Source of the DNA: an uncultured Methylophilaceae bacterium | GTDB lineage: Bacteria > Pseudomonadota > Gammaproteobacteria > Burkholderiales > Methylophilaceae | NCBI GenBank assembly: GCA_905618945.1 | Contig: CAJQTF010000011.1 | Coordinates: 1 to 64,000 of the forward strand | Direction: 5' to 3' | DNA length: 64,000 nt | In this document: positions 44,456-53,933 of the stretch, piece by piece | Numbering within the stretch: the stretch's first letter is position 1 | Layout: every line of letters begins with the position of its first letter | Notes under the pieces: generated by a model | What the model was told of the DNA's origin: nothing | Database searches by the model: none | The model's input: the letters and a program-made list of their open reading frames with translations, nothing else | Made by a program: the position numbers and the translations under genes

Positions 44456-45628
44456 TTGTCTAAAAAATATTCTATCCCCCTTTCAGTTTATGTCCATATT
44501 CCATGGTGTATACATAAATGTCCCTACTGCGACTTTAATTCACATGAATTTGAAGGGCAAGATATTAAAAATAATGAGTTAATTTATACAAATGCTTTAA
44601 TCAAGCAACTAGAAAATTCTAATATCAATTTACAAAGGCCAATACATTCAATATTTTTTGGAGGCGGGACCCCGAGCTTATTTAGTCCTGCATCTTTTAA
44701 AAAAATAATTACAAAAATTAACGAGAAATTTGGCCTTGAAGAAAATTGTGAAATTACAATCGAGGCCAATCCTGGAACTGTAGATAAGCAATATTTTTAT
44801 GGTTATAAGGATGTTGGCATAAATCGAATGTCTTTAGGGATACAAAGCTTCAATGAAAAACATTTAAAAAAACTAGAAAGAATTCATAATCAACAAGAAG
44901 CTATCGAAGCAGCGAATCTTGCTGTTAAATTATTTGATAAAGTTAATATTGATTTAATGTTTGCACTTCCGGGACAAACACAGCCAGAACTAAATGATGA
45001 TATTGAAATGGCTCTAGCAATTGGCTCTTCTCACATCTCTTATTACCATCTAACAATTGAACCAAATACTTTTTTTCATAAACATCCCCCTAAAGTTCCT
45101 AATCAAGATGACAGTGCAGTTCTATTTGATTTAGTTAGTAGTAAATTAAAAAATGCTGATTTTGAGCACTATGAAACTTCGGCTTATGCAAAAAAAGGAA
45201 GTCAATGTTCCCACAATTTAAATTATTGGAATTTTGGTGACTATTTAGGTATTGGTGCTGGAGCTCATAGCAAAATAACATCGAATGATTCAATACGTCG
45301 ATATGCTTGCCATAAAAGTCCAAAATATTACATTTCTGAAGTTAATAAAAATAACTATATTAACGAGGAGCAACTTCTAACGACTAATGATCGTGTGTTT
45401 GAATTTATGATGAACTCATTAAGGTTAAATAATGGATTTGATATTACTTCTTTCGAGCAAAAAACAAATTTATCTATCAATGAAATATATAAAGAATTAT
45501 CAATCGCAAAAGAGAAACAACTCATCATAGAAATTAATGGTAGGATTAAACCAACCATTTTAGGGCAAAACTTTCTAAATGAGCTTTTACAAATATTTTT
45601 GAGGGACCAAAATCATGATGTTAAATAA
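44456..45628 (+). CDS. hemW: Heme chaperone HemW (radical SAM, HemN-like)
   Basis: A 390-residue radical-SAM protein. The cluster motif CIHKCPYC uses C18, C22 and C25; FFGGGTPSL and IEANPGTVDKQ belong to the SAM-binding core; a HemN C-terminal domain follows. HemW transfers heme rather than oxidising coproporphyrinogen, and its location behind rdgB is typical. The likely start is TTG with no clear ribosome-binding site and no ATG in range, so translation may depend on the preceding ORF. Confidence 0.92.
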   Translation: MSKKYSIPLSVYVHIPWCIHKCPYCDFNSHEFEGQDIKNNELIYTNALIKQLENSNINLQRPIHSIFFGGGTPSLFSPASFKKIITKINEKFGLEENCEITIEANPGTVDKQYFYGYKDVGINRMSLGIQSFNEKHLKKLERIHNQQEAIEAANLAVKLFDKVNIDLMFALPGQTQPELNDDIEMALAIGSSHISYYHLTIEPNTFFHKHPPKVPNQDDSAVLFDLVSSKLKNADFEHYETSAYAKKGSQCSHNLNYWNFGDYLGIGAGAHSKITSNDSIRRYACHKSPKYYISEVNKNNYINEEQLLTTNDRVFEFMMNSLRLNNGFDITSFEQKTNLSINEIYKELSIAKEKQLIIEINGRIKPTILGQNFLNELLQIFLRDQNHDVK

Positions 45629-46016
45629 AATAATTGATGACTATGTTGTTTCTGATCAAATTACAAAAGAAGATATAGAACAATTGAAAGAAGCAGGCTT
45701 TAAAACTATTTTTTGCAATCGCCCTGATAACGAAGAAAAAAACCAAGTCACGGTCAAAAGTATTCAAGATAAAGCTATCGAAAGTGGTTTAAATTTTATT
45801 CACCAACCCGTCATTGGTAGTCAAATTTCACAAAATGACATTGATCAATTTAGTGATTATTACGATGCTGCTGAAAAACCAATTTTTGCTTATTGTCGAA
45901 CAGGTACAAGGTCTTCCATGTTGTGGGCATTATCAGAATCTGGGAAAAGGTCTATAGATGAAATATTGCAACTAACTTCTGCAGCTGGATACAATCTGAG
46001 TAATTTATTTAGATAG
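45615..46016 (+). CDS. TIGR01244/DUF442 family phosphatase-like protein
   Basis: A 133-residue protein with the cysteine-phosphatase-like loop YCRTGTRS (nucleophile candidate C94, R99), a short CX4R variant typical of TIGR01244/DUF442 proteins (the Blh-type N-terminal domain linked to sulfide metabolism). IFCNRPDNE earlier in the chain is also family-typical. It overlaps hemW by 14 bp with a GAGGGA ribosome-binding site inside hemW, and overlaps the end of convergent argH by 12 bp. Confidence 0.83.
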   Translation: MMLNKIIDDYVVSDQITKEDIEQLKEAGFKTIFCNRPDNEEKNQVTVKSIQDKAIESGLNFIHQPVIGSQISQNDIDQFSDYYDAAEKPIFAYCRTGTRSSMLWALSESGKRSIDEILQLTSAAGYNLSNLFR

Positions 46017-47390
46017 TTTAGCTCTAGCTTTTTTTAGTCCTGCTTTGACTGCATTAAAGCTTGTGCCGCCAATATGCTTTCTTGATTCAATAGAGCCTTT
46101 CAAGGTTAAGCAATTAAAAACATCTTTCTCAATTAATTTACTAAATTTTTGCAAATCTTTTAATTTAAGTTCAGATAAATCAGATTTTTGATTAATTGCA
46201 AACTTGACTGCTTTGGCTACAACCCCATGAGCTGCTCTAAATGTCATTCCTTTTTTCACTAAATAATCGGCTAGGTCTGTTGCTGTTGAATACCCTTTTA
46301 GCGCAGCAGCTTGCATATTTTTAGGAAATATTGTCAACTTAGAAATCATTTCCGCAAAAATATTTAGAGTATCTGAAATCGTATCAGCTACATCAAAAAT
46401 TGGTTCTTTATCTTCTTGGTTATCTTTATTGTAGGCAAGTGGTTGTGCTTTCATCAATGTAAGCAAGCTTACCAAATGCCCATTCACCCTTCCGGTTTTT
46501 CCTCTAACCAATTCTGGTACATCAGGATTTTTTTTCTGCGGCATAATGCTCGACCCAGTACAAAAACTATCTGAAATCTCAATAAATTCGAAAAACGGGC
46601 TAGACCACATAATTAACTCTTCTGACCATCTTGATAAATGTGTCATCAAAAGGGATGCATTTGAATTAAATTCAATCAAAAAATCTCTATCGGATACTGC
46701 ATCAATTGAATTTTCCATTACCTCATCAAATTTAAGTAGTTTAGCTACAAATTTTCTGTCAATGGGGTAAGAAGTTCCTGCTAATGCGGCAGCGCCCAAA
46801 GGCAAAACATTAATTCTTTTTCTAGCATCTTGAAATCTTGATTTATCCCTTTCCAACATCTCATAATAAGCATGTAAATGATGTGCAAAACTTACAGGCT
46901 GTGCAATTTGCAAATGAGTCATGCCGGGCATAATCGTCATAATATGCTTTTCAGCCAAATTTAATGTCGCTTTTTGTAAAGTCTTAATTTGAACAATAGT
47001 TTGATCTACAACTTCCCTCAGGTATAGCCTCATATCTGTCGCAACCTGATCATTTCTAGATCTGCCTGTATGTATTTTCTCTCCTGGCTCACCAACTATT
47101 TGCGTTAATCTTTTTTCTATATTTAAATGGACATCTTCTAGGTCAATCGACCATTTAAACTTCTGACTAATAATTTCTTTCTTAATCTGATTTAAACCTT
47201 TTGTTATTAATTTAAGATCGTTAGCAGAAATTACTTTCTGTTTTTTTAACATGGCGGCATGCGCCAGAGATCCTTCGATATCAAACATCGCTAATCTTTG
47301 ATCAAAATTAACAGATGCTGTATATCTTTTCACTATTTCGCTAGTAGGCTCAGAGAACCTTTCAGACCATTTTTTCGTAGTTTTTTTCAT
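46005..47390 (-). CDS. argH: Argininosuccinate lyase
   Basis: A 461-residue lyase giving arginine and fumarate. The fumarase/aspartase superfamily signature is [32 protein letters not shown] and [17 protein letters not shown] carry the other active-site residues. Divergent from hemC across 107 bp; the 3' end overlaps the DUF442 gene by 12 bp. Confidence 0.97.
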   Translation of the reverse strand: MKKTTKKWSERFSEPTSEIVKRYTASVNFDQRLAMFDIEGSLAHAAMLKKQKVISANDLKLITKGLNQIKKEIISQKFKWSIDLEDVHLNIEKRLTQIVGEPGEKIHTGRSRNDQVATDMRLYLREVVDQTIVQIKTLQKATLNLAEKHIMTIMPGMTHLQIAQPVSFAHHLHAYYEMLERDKSRFQDARKRINVLPLGAAALAGTSYPIDRKFVAKLLKFDEVMENSIDAVSDRDFLIEFNSNASLLMTHLSRWSEELIMWSSPFFEFIEISDSFCTGSSIMPQKKNPDVPELVRGKTGRVNGHLVSLLTLMKAQPLAYNKDNQEDKEPIFDVADTISDTLNIFAEMISKLTIFPKNMQAAALKGYSTATDLADYLVKKGMTFRAAHGVVAKAVKFAINQKSDLSELKLKDLQKFSKLIEKDVFNCLTLKGSIESRKHIGGTSFNAVKAGLKKARAKLSK

Positions 47391-47497
47391 TTCAATTTAT
47401 TCATTTATTTTATTCATCAATTCAATGAATTATATATTAAAATAACTAATCACATGACTAATCTCCAAATAGCCTCTGTGCTAAAATCTAAGACATA

Positions 47498-48418
47498 ATG
47501 ACAATAAAAAATATTACAATTGCATCTAGAGAAAGTCCTCTTGCTATGTGGCAGGCAGAGTACATTAAATCGAAAATTAAGCAGCTCTATCCTGATATTA
47601 AAATTAATATTAAAGGGTTTAAGACACAGGGTGATATTTTATTGAATCAATCTTTAGCAACCATAGGCGGTAAAGGTCTTTTTATTAAAGAACTTGAACA
47701 AGCCTTATTGGCTAAAAAAGCAGATTTAGCTGTTCATTCTATGAAAGACTTACCTATGGATATTCCTGATGATTTTAAACTTATTGCAATCACAAAACGT
47801 GGAGATCCAAGGGATGCCTTTATTTCAAATGACTTTGATTCTTTTGACGATATGCCTAAGGGCACAATTATTGGGACCTCAAGTCTAAGAAGGCAAAGTC
47901 AAATTAAAGCTACATACCCTTATCTAAGTATTGAACCCTTGAGGGGAAATTTACAAACTCGTTTAAAAAAGTTAGATGAGGATAAATATGGCGCTATTAT
48001 TTTAGCTGCAGCAGGACTTATTCGCTTAGGGCTCGAAAACCGAATTAAAAAATATCTAGAGACGGAAATTAGTATCCCAGCTGTGGGACAAGGGGCCTTA
48101 GGCATTGAGGTTCTTGCAGGAAATGAAGAGCTTAATAAAATGCTTTTAGAACTTAACGACGACGATACATCACGTTGTGTTTTAGCAGAAAGAGTTGTCA
48201 GTCGATCATTAGCTGGAAGTTGTACAGCTCCATTAGGTGCTTATGCATCAATTTCTAATAATGATTTTATTATTAAAGGGTTTGTAGCTTCACCAGATGG
48301 TGCCCAGATTATTTATGCTGAAACAAAAGGGGATAAATCAGATTTTTATAAACTTGGGGAAACTCTAAGTCAAATTCTCATTGATAAGGGAGCAAGGGAT
48401 ATTTTATCAAGTTTATGA
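47498..48418 (+). CDS. hemC: Porphobilinogen deaminase (hydroxymethylbilane synthase)
   Basis: A 306-residue enzyme polymerising four porphobilinogens. The dipyrromethane-cofactor cysteine lies in LAGSCTAPLGAYA; SRESPLAMWQA, HSMKDLPMDIP, GTSSLRRQSQI and LRGNLQTRLKKLD contribute the substrate-binding arginines. A -10-like CTAAAAT lies just upstream. It overlaps hemD by 4 bp (ATGA). Confidence 0.97.
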   Translation: MTIKNITIASRESPLAMWQAEYIKSKIKQLYPDIKINIKGFKTQGDILLNQSLATIGGKGLFIKELEQALLAKKADLAVHSMKDLPMDIPDDFKLIAITKRGDPRDAFISNDFDSFDDMPKGTIIGTSSLRRQSQIKATYPYLSIEPLRGNLQTRLKKLDEDKYGAIILAAAGLIRLGLENRIKKYLETEISIPAVGQGALGIEVLAGNEELNKMLLELNDDDTSRCVLAERVVSRSLAGSCTAPLGAYASISNNDFIIKGFVASPDGAQIIYAETKGDKSDFYKLGETLSQILIDKGARDILSSL

Positions 48419-49182
48419 ATTCGATTAGCGTAAAAAAAAATGTTGTACTAATATCTACTAGGCCCTATGAGAAAAATATTCTTTTGATAAAAGAGTTAGA
48501 AGGCACAAATATTTCATTACTAAACTATCCTTTAACTGAAATTAAACCCTCGAAAAATTATACTAAATTTGATTCACTTCTAAATAATTTAAAAAACTAC
48601 CAACACATTATATTTATTAGCACAAACGCTGTTCATTTTTTTGCTGAGCGCTTTAAAAGTCTTGAAATAAAATTACCAAATCATATTATCTTTTCTAGTA
48701 TTGGTCCTACTACTCAAAAAGCGCTTGAAAACGAATTTAATATTAATGTTTATTGCCCAGAAAAAACTTATGACTCAAAACATCTTATAAAAAATAAAAT
48801 ATTTAACAATCTTCAAAATCAAAAAGTTTTGATTATTCGAGGAGAGGGCGGTCGCGAAGTCTTAAAGAATATGCTTGAAAAAAAAGGGGCTGAGGTACAT
48901 TATGGGGAATGCTATATTCGAAATTATTTACCAATTAATTTAAATAAACTACAAAACGAAGCTGAGAATTATAATTCTATTTTTTTAATAATATCAAGTT
49001 ATGAAAGCGCAAAACATTTCTTAACTCTAAATACTACGCATAGTTGGGATTGGCTCCAATCAGTAAAAATTATTGTAAATCATCCAAGAATTAAAGATGC
49101 GCTTAGTGTGATATCGAAAAAAATTGTTGTAACCAATGATCTTAGTAAAAATTCACTACTTCATTTGATCAGTATGCATTAA
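48415..49182 (+). CDS. hemD: Uroporphyrinogen-III synthase
   Basis: A 255-residue HemD that closes hydroxymethylbilane with D-ring inversion. The family is poorly conserved; seen here are the opening VLISTRPYEKN, FISTNAVHFFAERF, SSIGPTTQKALE and IIRGEGGREVLKNML. Overlap with hemC by 4 bp makes the call firm. No HemX/HemY extension follows. Its last 27 bp overlap the convergent ferredoxin-reductase gene. Confidence 0.92.
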   Translation: MNSISVKKNVVLISTRPYEKNILLIKELEGTNISLLNYPLTEIKPSKNYTKFDSLLNNLKNYQHIIFISTNAVHFFAERFKSLEIKLPNHIIFSSIGPTTQKALENEFNINVYCPEKTYDSKHLIKNKIFNNLQNQKVLIIRGEGGREVLKNMLEKKGAEVHYGECYIRNYLPINLNKLQNEAENYNSIFLIISSYESAKHFLTLNTTHSWDWLQSVKIIVNHPRIKDALSVISKKIVVTNDLSKNSLLHLISMH

Positions 49183-50187
49183 TTTTTTTGGCGGGGCGAA
49201 AGTAAATGCATCGGCAAAAAACTCATCCTCAGGTAAGCCTTTTACTACAAAAGATTCAAAAGCAATTTGTACTAAACCTGGTGCACCACAACAATAAACT
49301 TGGACATTATTAAGACATTTAAAATCTTCTAATACGGCTTCATGAACTAGGCCAATTCTCAATTGGTCAGAATTACTTGACTGATTTTGAGAAACTGGAA
49401 TATAAGTAAATTCATCTATTGTATTTGACCACTCTAAGGAAAGATCATGCATATATAAATCTTCGAATTTACCGACACCTCGATATAAAAAAATTGGTCG
49501 ATTAATATTGTTAAAAATCATATCTTCAATCACAGATTTTACTGGGGCAAAACCTGTCCCTCCAGCAACAAATATTATTGGCTTTTCACTTTCTCGTAAA
49601 TAGAATTGGCCGATAGGGGCATCAATACGGTGAATAGATTTTTCCTTCATTTCATTAAAAACGAATTGCGTAAATTTACCTCCTTCAATCAATCTTAAGT
49701 GAAGTTCTAGCAAATCTTCATGGGGAGGGTTAGCTAATGAAAAAGCTCTCCTAGAATTATCAGGCATAATAAACTCAATATATTGTCCAGCTTTGAATTT
49801 TAAACTCTCATCTCCTGGAAGTTTCAACTTCATTTTTATAACGTCTTGATTTAGTTTTTCTAATGACTCAACCCTGACCGGAGTAACTTTTGACTTAATT
49901 ACCTCTTCTTCACTCTCTCTAATATCGATAGTAATACTTTCAGTAGCTAAGGCTTTGCAACACAATATTAATCCATCTGATTTTTCTTGTTCTGTTAGAG
50001 CTGATTCTTGATAATCTTCCAACATCACATCTCCCGAAACTAATTTCCCCTTGCATGAGCCACACATACCACTTCTACAGCCATAAGGAATGGTAATCCC
50101 AGCATCCGCTGCTGCTTCTAAAATAGTTTGGCTTGGCTTGGCTTGAAATGTTTTACCTGAAGATTTTAAAGTGACGGTATAAGTCAT
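49156..50187 (-). CDS. 2Fe-2S ferredoxin/FAD/NAD(P)H oxidoreductase
   Basis: A 343-residue electron-transfer flavoprotein. The N-terminal plant-type ferredoxin ligates 2Fe-2S through C37, C42, C45 and C76 or C77 (IPYGCRSGMCGSCKGKL). An FNR-type FAD domain (RRAFSLANPPHE) and a nucleotide domain (IFVAGGTGFAPVKSVIEDM) follow. Homologues are annotated as CDP-6-deoxy-glucoseen reductase or oxygenase reductases; the partner here is unknown. It lies 3 bp after fxsA and overlaps hemD at its 3' end. Confidence 0.88.
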   Translation of the reverse strand: MTYTVTLKSSGKTFQAKPSQTILEAAADAGITIPYGCRSGMCGSCKGKLVSGDVMLEDYQESALTEQEKSDGLILCCKALATESITIDIRESEEEVIKSKVTPVRVESLEKLNQDVIKMKLKLPGDESLKFKAGQYIEFIMPDNSRRAFSLANPPHEDLLELHLRLIEGGKFTQFVFNEMKEKSIHRIDAPIGQFYLRESEKPIIFVAGGTGFAPVKSVIEDMIFNNINRPIFLYRGVGKFEDLYMHDLSLEWSNTIDEFTYIPVSQNQSSNSDQLRIGLVHEAVLEDFKCLNNVQVYCCGAPGLVQIAFESFVVKGLPEDEFFADAFTFAPPKKLMHTDQMK

Positions 50188-50190
50188 ATT

Positions 50191-50619
50191 TTATTTTGGA
50201 TCATCTTCACGACGATACTCTCCCTCAATTACATCGCCTTTATTAGCAGTGTCTTTCTTTTGATTAAATGTATGTGCTTTAGTTTTATTTAAATTTTCCT
50301 CATTTCCTGCTATCGGAATGAGTAAAAGAATAAAAGCAATGACATCAGTAAAAATTCCAGGGAATAAAAACAGACCTCCTGCCATTAGATTTTTTGCTGC
50401 CCCAAGTATAAGCGCCATGGGATTTCCACCATGCGCCATGATGCTCATAAACCTTGATAAAACTAAAGTTTTTTCTTCTTGGATAAGTCGCCAACCTAAA
50501 ATTGCCATTACTATAAGGTAAATTAAAAACCACCAGCCATAAAGGCTGCCAAATTTGAAGTAGCCCCAAATTTCAGCAAATGGTAAAAGAATTAATCCGA
50601 AAAGAAGAATCGAGCGCAT
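50191..50619 (-). CDS. fxsA: FxsA family membrane protein
   Basis: A 142-residue protein with a FxsA domain: helices around LLFGLILLPFAEIWGYFKFG, LIYLIVMAILGWRLIQ and GLFLFPGIFTDVIAFILLL, with the family PGxxTD motif, and a hydrophilic tail. FxsA in E. coli counteracts F-exclusion of phage T7; the general role is unknown. It is followed at 3 bp by the ferredoxin reductase gene. Confidence 0.9.
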   Translation of the reverse strand: MRSILLFGLILLPFAEIWGYFKFGSLYGWWFLIYLIVMAILGWRLIQEEKTLVLSRFMSIMAHGGNPMALILGAAKNLMAGGLFLFPGIFTDVIAFILLLIPIAGNEENLNKTKAHTFNQKKDTANKGDVIEGEYRREDDPK

Positions 50620-50708
50620 AGGTATTGGGTTATGATATTCACTAATTTAATTAAATACAGGACTTCTTAATAATACTATAATTATAGCCTTATTAAAGAC
50701 CTTAAAAG

Positions 50709-52418
50709 ATGAAACGATACCTAAATTTATTTTTAATAGCTTTTTTATCATTATTTATTTTTTCATTTGCTTCTGCTGATAATGATAACTCCTTTTTATA
50801 CAACAAAAAAAATGATTTTTTACCTGTTGATAAAGCCTTTAAATTTGAAGTTTATAGTTTTGAAGACTTAAAGCAGTTAGATATAAAATTTAATATTGCA
50901 CCTGGTTATTATTTATATAAATCTAAAATAAATATAAGCATTGATCCAATTTTAGATTTTGAGTTTATTAAAGCTAATGGGATAATTAAAGAAGATGAAT
51001 TTTTTGGCAAACAAGAAGTTTTTTATAAAACTACAGCTATAAAAATTATTTCTAAGAGCCAACTTCCTAACAACTATAAAGTTATTTTAAAATATCAAGG
51101 ATGTAGTGAAAAAGGACTTTGCTACCCCCCCGTTTCTAAAATTATTAACTCAAGTAATATAAAAAATCGTTCTCTTGAGTCACAATATTCAGAAACTGAT
51201 ATTATTATTTCAAAACTTTCTGATCAAAGCTTTATTCTAACTTTGTTAGGATTTTTTCTTTCAGGGCTTTTATTATCTCTTACCCCATGTGTATTACCAA
51301 TGGTTCCAATATTATCAGGGATTATTATTTCATCTAATCCAAAGAATTCTATTCGACTAACACTGAGCTATGTTGCAGGAATAACTTTTACCTATACTTT
51401 ACTTGGAATTATTGCTGGTATGACTGGGACACTCTTATCCTCCAGCTTACAAAATACAAACTTTATTTTATTTGCTGGTTTTCTTTATTTTATTTTTGCT
51501 ATAGCTATGTTTGGCTTATTCCAATTAACTATGCCTTCGAATATCCAGAATAAAATTACTAATTCTTTAAAAAACTTTAAACTTGAAAATTCATTCAATG
51601 TTTTCGTTCTGGGATTAATTTCTTCTTTGATCTTAAGTCCCTGTGTTGCACCACCTCTAGCAGCTGCAATTCTTTATATTGGTAAATCAAACGATTTAAT
51701 ACTGGGCGGAGGATCGCTTTTCTTTATGAGTCTTGGGATGAGTCTTCCACTTCTAGCTATTGGAATTTTTTCCATTAAAATTATTCCTAAGCCTGGGCCA
51801 TGGATGCTCAATATTAAAAGATTTTTGGGCTTTATATTGCTAGCTATGGCTATCTATATTACTAGACCATTACTTTCTGAATTAGTATTTTTTTATAGCC
51901 TTTTCTTAATTCTTATTATTTCTAGTATTTACTTTATTTGGTTTAATAGAAAAACTGTAAGGAAGACCAACCTAATTCTAACTATCATTAGCTTAACTAT
52001 CATTAGCTTCATTATTTTTCAAACAAAATCTATGTGGTGGGCCCCTAACCATGGACCTAACCAAAGATTTACACCCATTAATAATATTGTTGAACTAAAC
52101 AATTACCTGACAGACACAAACATAAAACCCATAATGTTAGATTTTTATGCTGACTGGTGTGTTGCTTGTTTAGAATATGAAAAATTTACCTTTAATAGCC
52201 CGAGTGTTATCAATTTATTAGATAAATTTGAATTGCTACAGGTTGATGTAACCAAAAACAATAAAGAACACCAACTTCTTCTAAAGGAATTTGACCTCTT
52301 TGGACCACCAGGAATTATTTTTTTCGATTCTAAAGGAATTGAAATAAAAGAACTTCGAACAATTGGGTTTAAAGATGCCACTGAATTTTCCTCAATACTT
52401 CTAAGGGTACAAAAATGA
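50709..52418 (+). CDS. dsbD: Thiol:disulfide interchange protein DsbD
   Basis: A 569-residue transmembrane electron conduit from cytoplasmic thioredoxin to the periplasm. A signal peptide is followed by the N-terminal domain with its cysteine pair in YQGCSEKGLCYPP, an eight-helix membrane domain with the redox cysteines in LTPCVLPMVPI and LSPCVAPPLA, and a C-terminal thioredoxin domain with ADWCVACLEYE. It overlaps a TlpA-like thioredoxin by 4 bp, a probable electron acceptor. Confidence 0.96.
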   Translation: MKRYLNLFLIAFLSLFIFSFASADNDNSFLYNKKNDFLPVDKAFKFEVYSFEDLKQLDIKFNIAPGYYLYKSKINISIDPILDFEFIKANGIIKEDEFFGKQEVFYKTTAIKIISKSQLPNNYKVILKYQGCSEKGLCYPPVSKIINSSNIKNRSLESQYSETDIIISKLSDQSFILTLLGFFLSGLLLSLTPCVLPMVPILSGIIISSNPKNSIRLTLSYVAGITFTYTLLGIIAGMTGTLLSSSLQNTNFILFAGFLYFIFAIAMFGLFQLTMPSNIQNKITNSLKNFKLENSFNVFVLGLISSLILSPCVAPPLAAAILYIGKSNDLILGGGSLFFMSLGMSLPLLAIGIFSIKIIPKPGPWMLNIKRFLGFILLAMAIYITRPLLSELVFFYSLFLILIISSIYFIWFNRKTVRKTNLILTIISLTIISFIIFQTKSMWWAPNHGPNQRFTPINNIVELNNYLTDTNIKPIMLDFYADWCVACLEYEKFTFNSPSVINLLDKFELLQVDVTKNNKEHQLLLKEFDLFGPPGIIFFDSKGIEIKELRTIGFKDATEFSSILLRVQK

Positions 52419-52936
52419 CAAATTTCAAATTCATTGTTTTAATTATCGTTATTGGCTTGATTAGTGGTTTTGCTGGACTATATTTTAGTAAAAATATTTC
52501 CCCTTCCTTAAGTAATCCTCAAACTGAAATTTTCTTTAATTCGATAAGCAAAGATATAAACAATAAGAGTGTTTCACTGTCTCAATATAAAAATAGGTGG
52601 TTATTGGTGAACTTCTGGGCGACATGGTGTGCTCCTTGTAGGGAAGAAATACCAGAGCTTAATGAGCTTTTTGAAGATAATATGGATATTCATTTAATTG
52701 CTATTGCTATTGATGAAATTGAGGCTGTAAATAAATTTCTTATTAAAACTCCTATTAAGTATGAATCTTTAATCTCAAATGATATGCAAGGTTCAGAAAT
52801 CTCTAAATCTTTAGGGAATGATAGAGGTGTTTTACCGTTTACTGTCTTAATCAAACCAAATGGAAAAATACAAGAAGTCTTTTTTGGTAAATTAAACATG
52901 GAAAGCTTAAATACCTACTTAAAAGAAGTAATTTAA
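52415..52936 (+). CDS. TlpA-like membrane-anchored thioredoxin
   Basis: A 173-residue periplasmic thioredoxin with an N-terminal anchor helix (FIVLIIVIGLISGFAGLYF). The active site is FWATWCAPCREEIPEL and the cis-proline loop LPFTVLI. Such proteins reduce cytochrome c or other periplasmic disulfides and are recharged by DsbD, whose gene overlaps it by 4 bp. Confidence 0.92.
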   Translation: MTNFKFIVLIIVIGLISGFAGLYFSKNISPSLSNPQTEIFFNSISKDINNKSVSLSQYKNRWLLVNFWATWCAPCREEIPELNELFEDNMDIHLIAIAIDEIEAVNKFLIKTPIKYESLISNDMQGSEISKSLGNDRGVLPFTVLIKPNGKIQEVFFGKLNMESLNTYLKEVI

Positions 52937-53032
52937 TAAAAAATGCATTAAAATGCATTAAAGTGTAGACAAAAGTCGTTATTTTCGTCAAAATCTCTTT
53001 TCAATTTTCAAACTTATATATTTAATTTAATT

Positions 53033-53467
53033 ATGGAAATAAAAAATATTACTGTTATTCATGGTCCAAACCTTAACTTACTGGGCCAACGTGAGCCAGA
53101 TCATTACGGCACTCTCACATTAGATGATATAAATAGTACTCTCACAAAAGAGGCATCTATTTTAAATCTCGCTCTAGAAGTGTATCAAAGTAATGGGGAA
53201 TCCGAAATTGTAGATAAAATTCAATCTCTTAAAAGTGATTTTATTATAATCAATCCAGCAGCCTATACCCATAGTTCAGTTGCTATTAGAGACGCGCTTG
53301 CAGCTATGGGAATTCCATTTATTGAAGTACATATTTCTAATGTATTTGCTCGAGAAGATTTTAGAAAACAATCTTTTTTCTCTGATATCGCAGTAGGTGT
53401 TATTAGTGGATTAGGTACTGAAGGTTATTGTGCTGCCTTAAATTATGCAGCAAAATTAAACAAATAA
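53033..53467 (+). CDS. aroQ: 3-dehydroquinate dehydratase, type II
   Basis: A 144-residue dodecameric-type dehydroquinase of the shikimate pathway. HGPNLNLLGQREPDHYG carries the active-site Arg/Tyr region, QSNGESEIVDKIQ the lid, INPAAYTHSSVAIRDAL the substrate pocket, and EVHISNVFAREDFR the catalytic His. It precedes accB by 9 bp, a standard proteobacterial linkage. Confidence 0.97.
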   Translation: MEIKNITVIHGPNLNLLGQREPDHYGTLTLDDINSTLTKEASILNLALEVYQSNGESEIVDKIQSLKSDFIIINPAAYTHSSVAIRDALAAMGIPFIEVHISNVFAREDFRKQSFFSDIAVGVISGLGTEGYCAALNYAAKLNK

Positions 53468-53476
53468 GAGGCAATT

Positions 53477-53923
53477 ATGGACTTAAGAAAATTAAAGAAA
53501 TTGATTGATTTAGTTGAAGCATCAGGAATATCAGAACTTGAGCTAACAGAGGGCGAAGAAAAAGTTAAAATCAGTCGAAATAGTGGGCTATCACTTCAAC
53601 CACAATTAGTTCAGAGCCAACCACAATTAGTTCAGAGCCAACCACAATCGATTAAAGCAGAAGAAATAGAAACACCTCCGGCAATTGATGGTGACATTAT
53701 TAGTTCCCCGATGGTAGGAAGTTTTTATCGAGCAGCTTCACCAGATTCCTCACCATTTGTTGAGATTGGATCAACTATCAAAAAAGGTGACGTGTTATGT
53801 ATTATCGAAGCTATGAAATTGCTAAATGAGATTGAATCAGAACATGATGGAATAATCAAAAAAATTATTGTTGAAAATGGTCAGCCTGTTGAGTTTGGCG
53901 AACCTCTATTCATCATTGGATAA
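53477..53923 (+). CDS. accB: Biotin carboxyl carrier protein of acetyl-CoA carboxylase
   Basis: A 148-residue BCCP. The biotinylated lysine lies in IIEAMKLLNEIES of the C-terminal biotinyl domain; the N-terminal LRKLKKLIDLVEASGISELE is the dimerisation/AccC-contact region. The linker contains a tandemly repeated SQPQLVQ unit. An AAGAGG ribosome-binding site precedes the ATG. accC follows after 10 bp. Confidence 0.97.
   Translation: MDLRKLKKLIDLVEASGISELELTEGEEKVKISRNSGLSLQPQLVQSQPQLVQSQPQSIKAEEIETPPAIDGDIISSPMVGSFYRAASPDSSPFVEIGSTIKKGDVLCIIEAMKLLNEIESEHDGIIKKIIVENGQPVEFGEPLFIIG
53599..53640 (+). repeat. 21-bp tandem duplication in the accB linker
   Basis: Bases 53599-53619 and 53620-53640 are identical; a third partial copy (ACCACAATC) follows. 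Each unit adds seven residues (QPQLVQS phase) to the flexible linker between the N-terminal and biotinyl domains. Confidence 0.93.
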
Positions 53924-53933
53924 AAAATAATTT

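Noticed and set aside
53599-53640. CRISPR-like repeats (accB and dksA duplications)
   Set aside because: Units are directly adjacent, in frame and without spacers; they are coding tandem repeats and no cas genes exist here.
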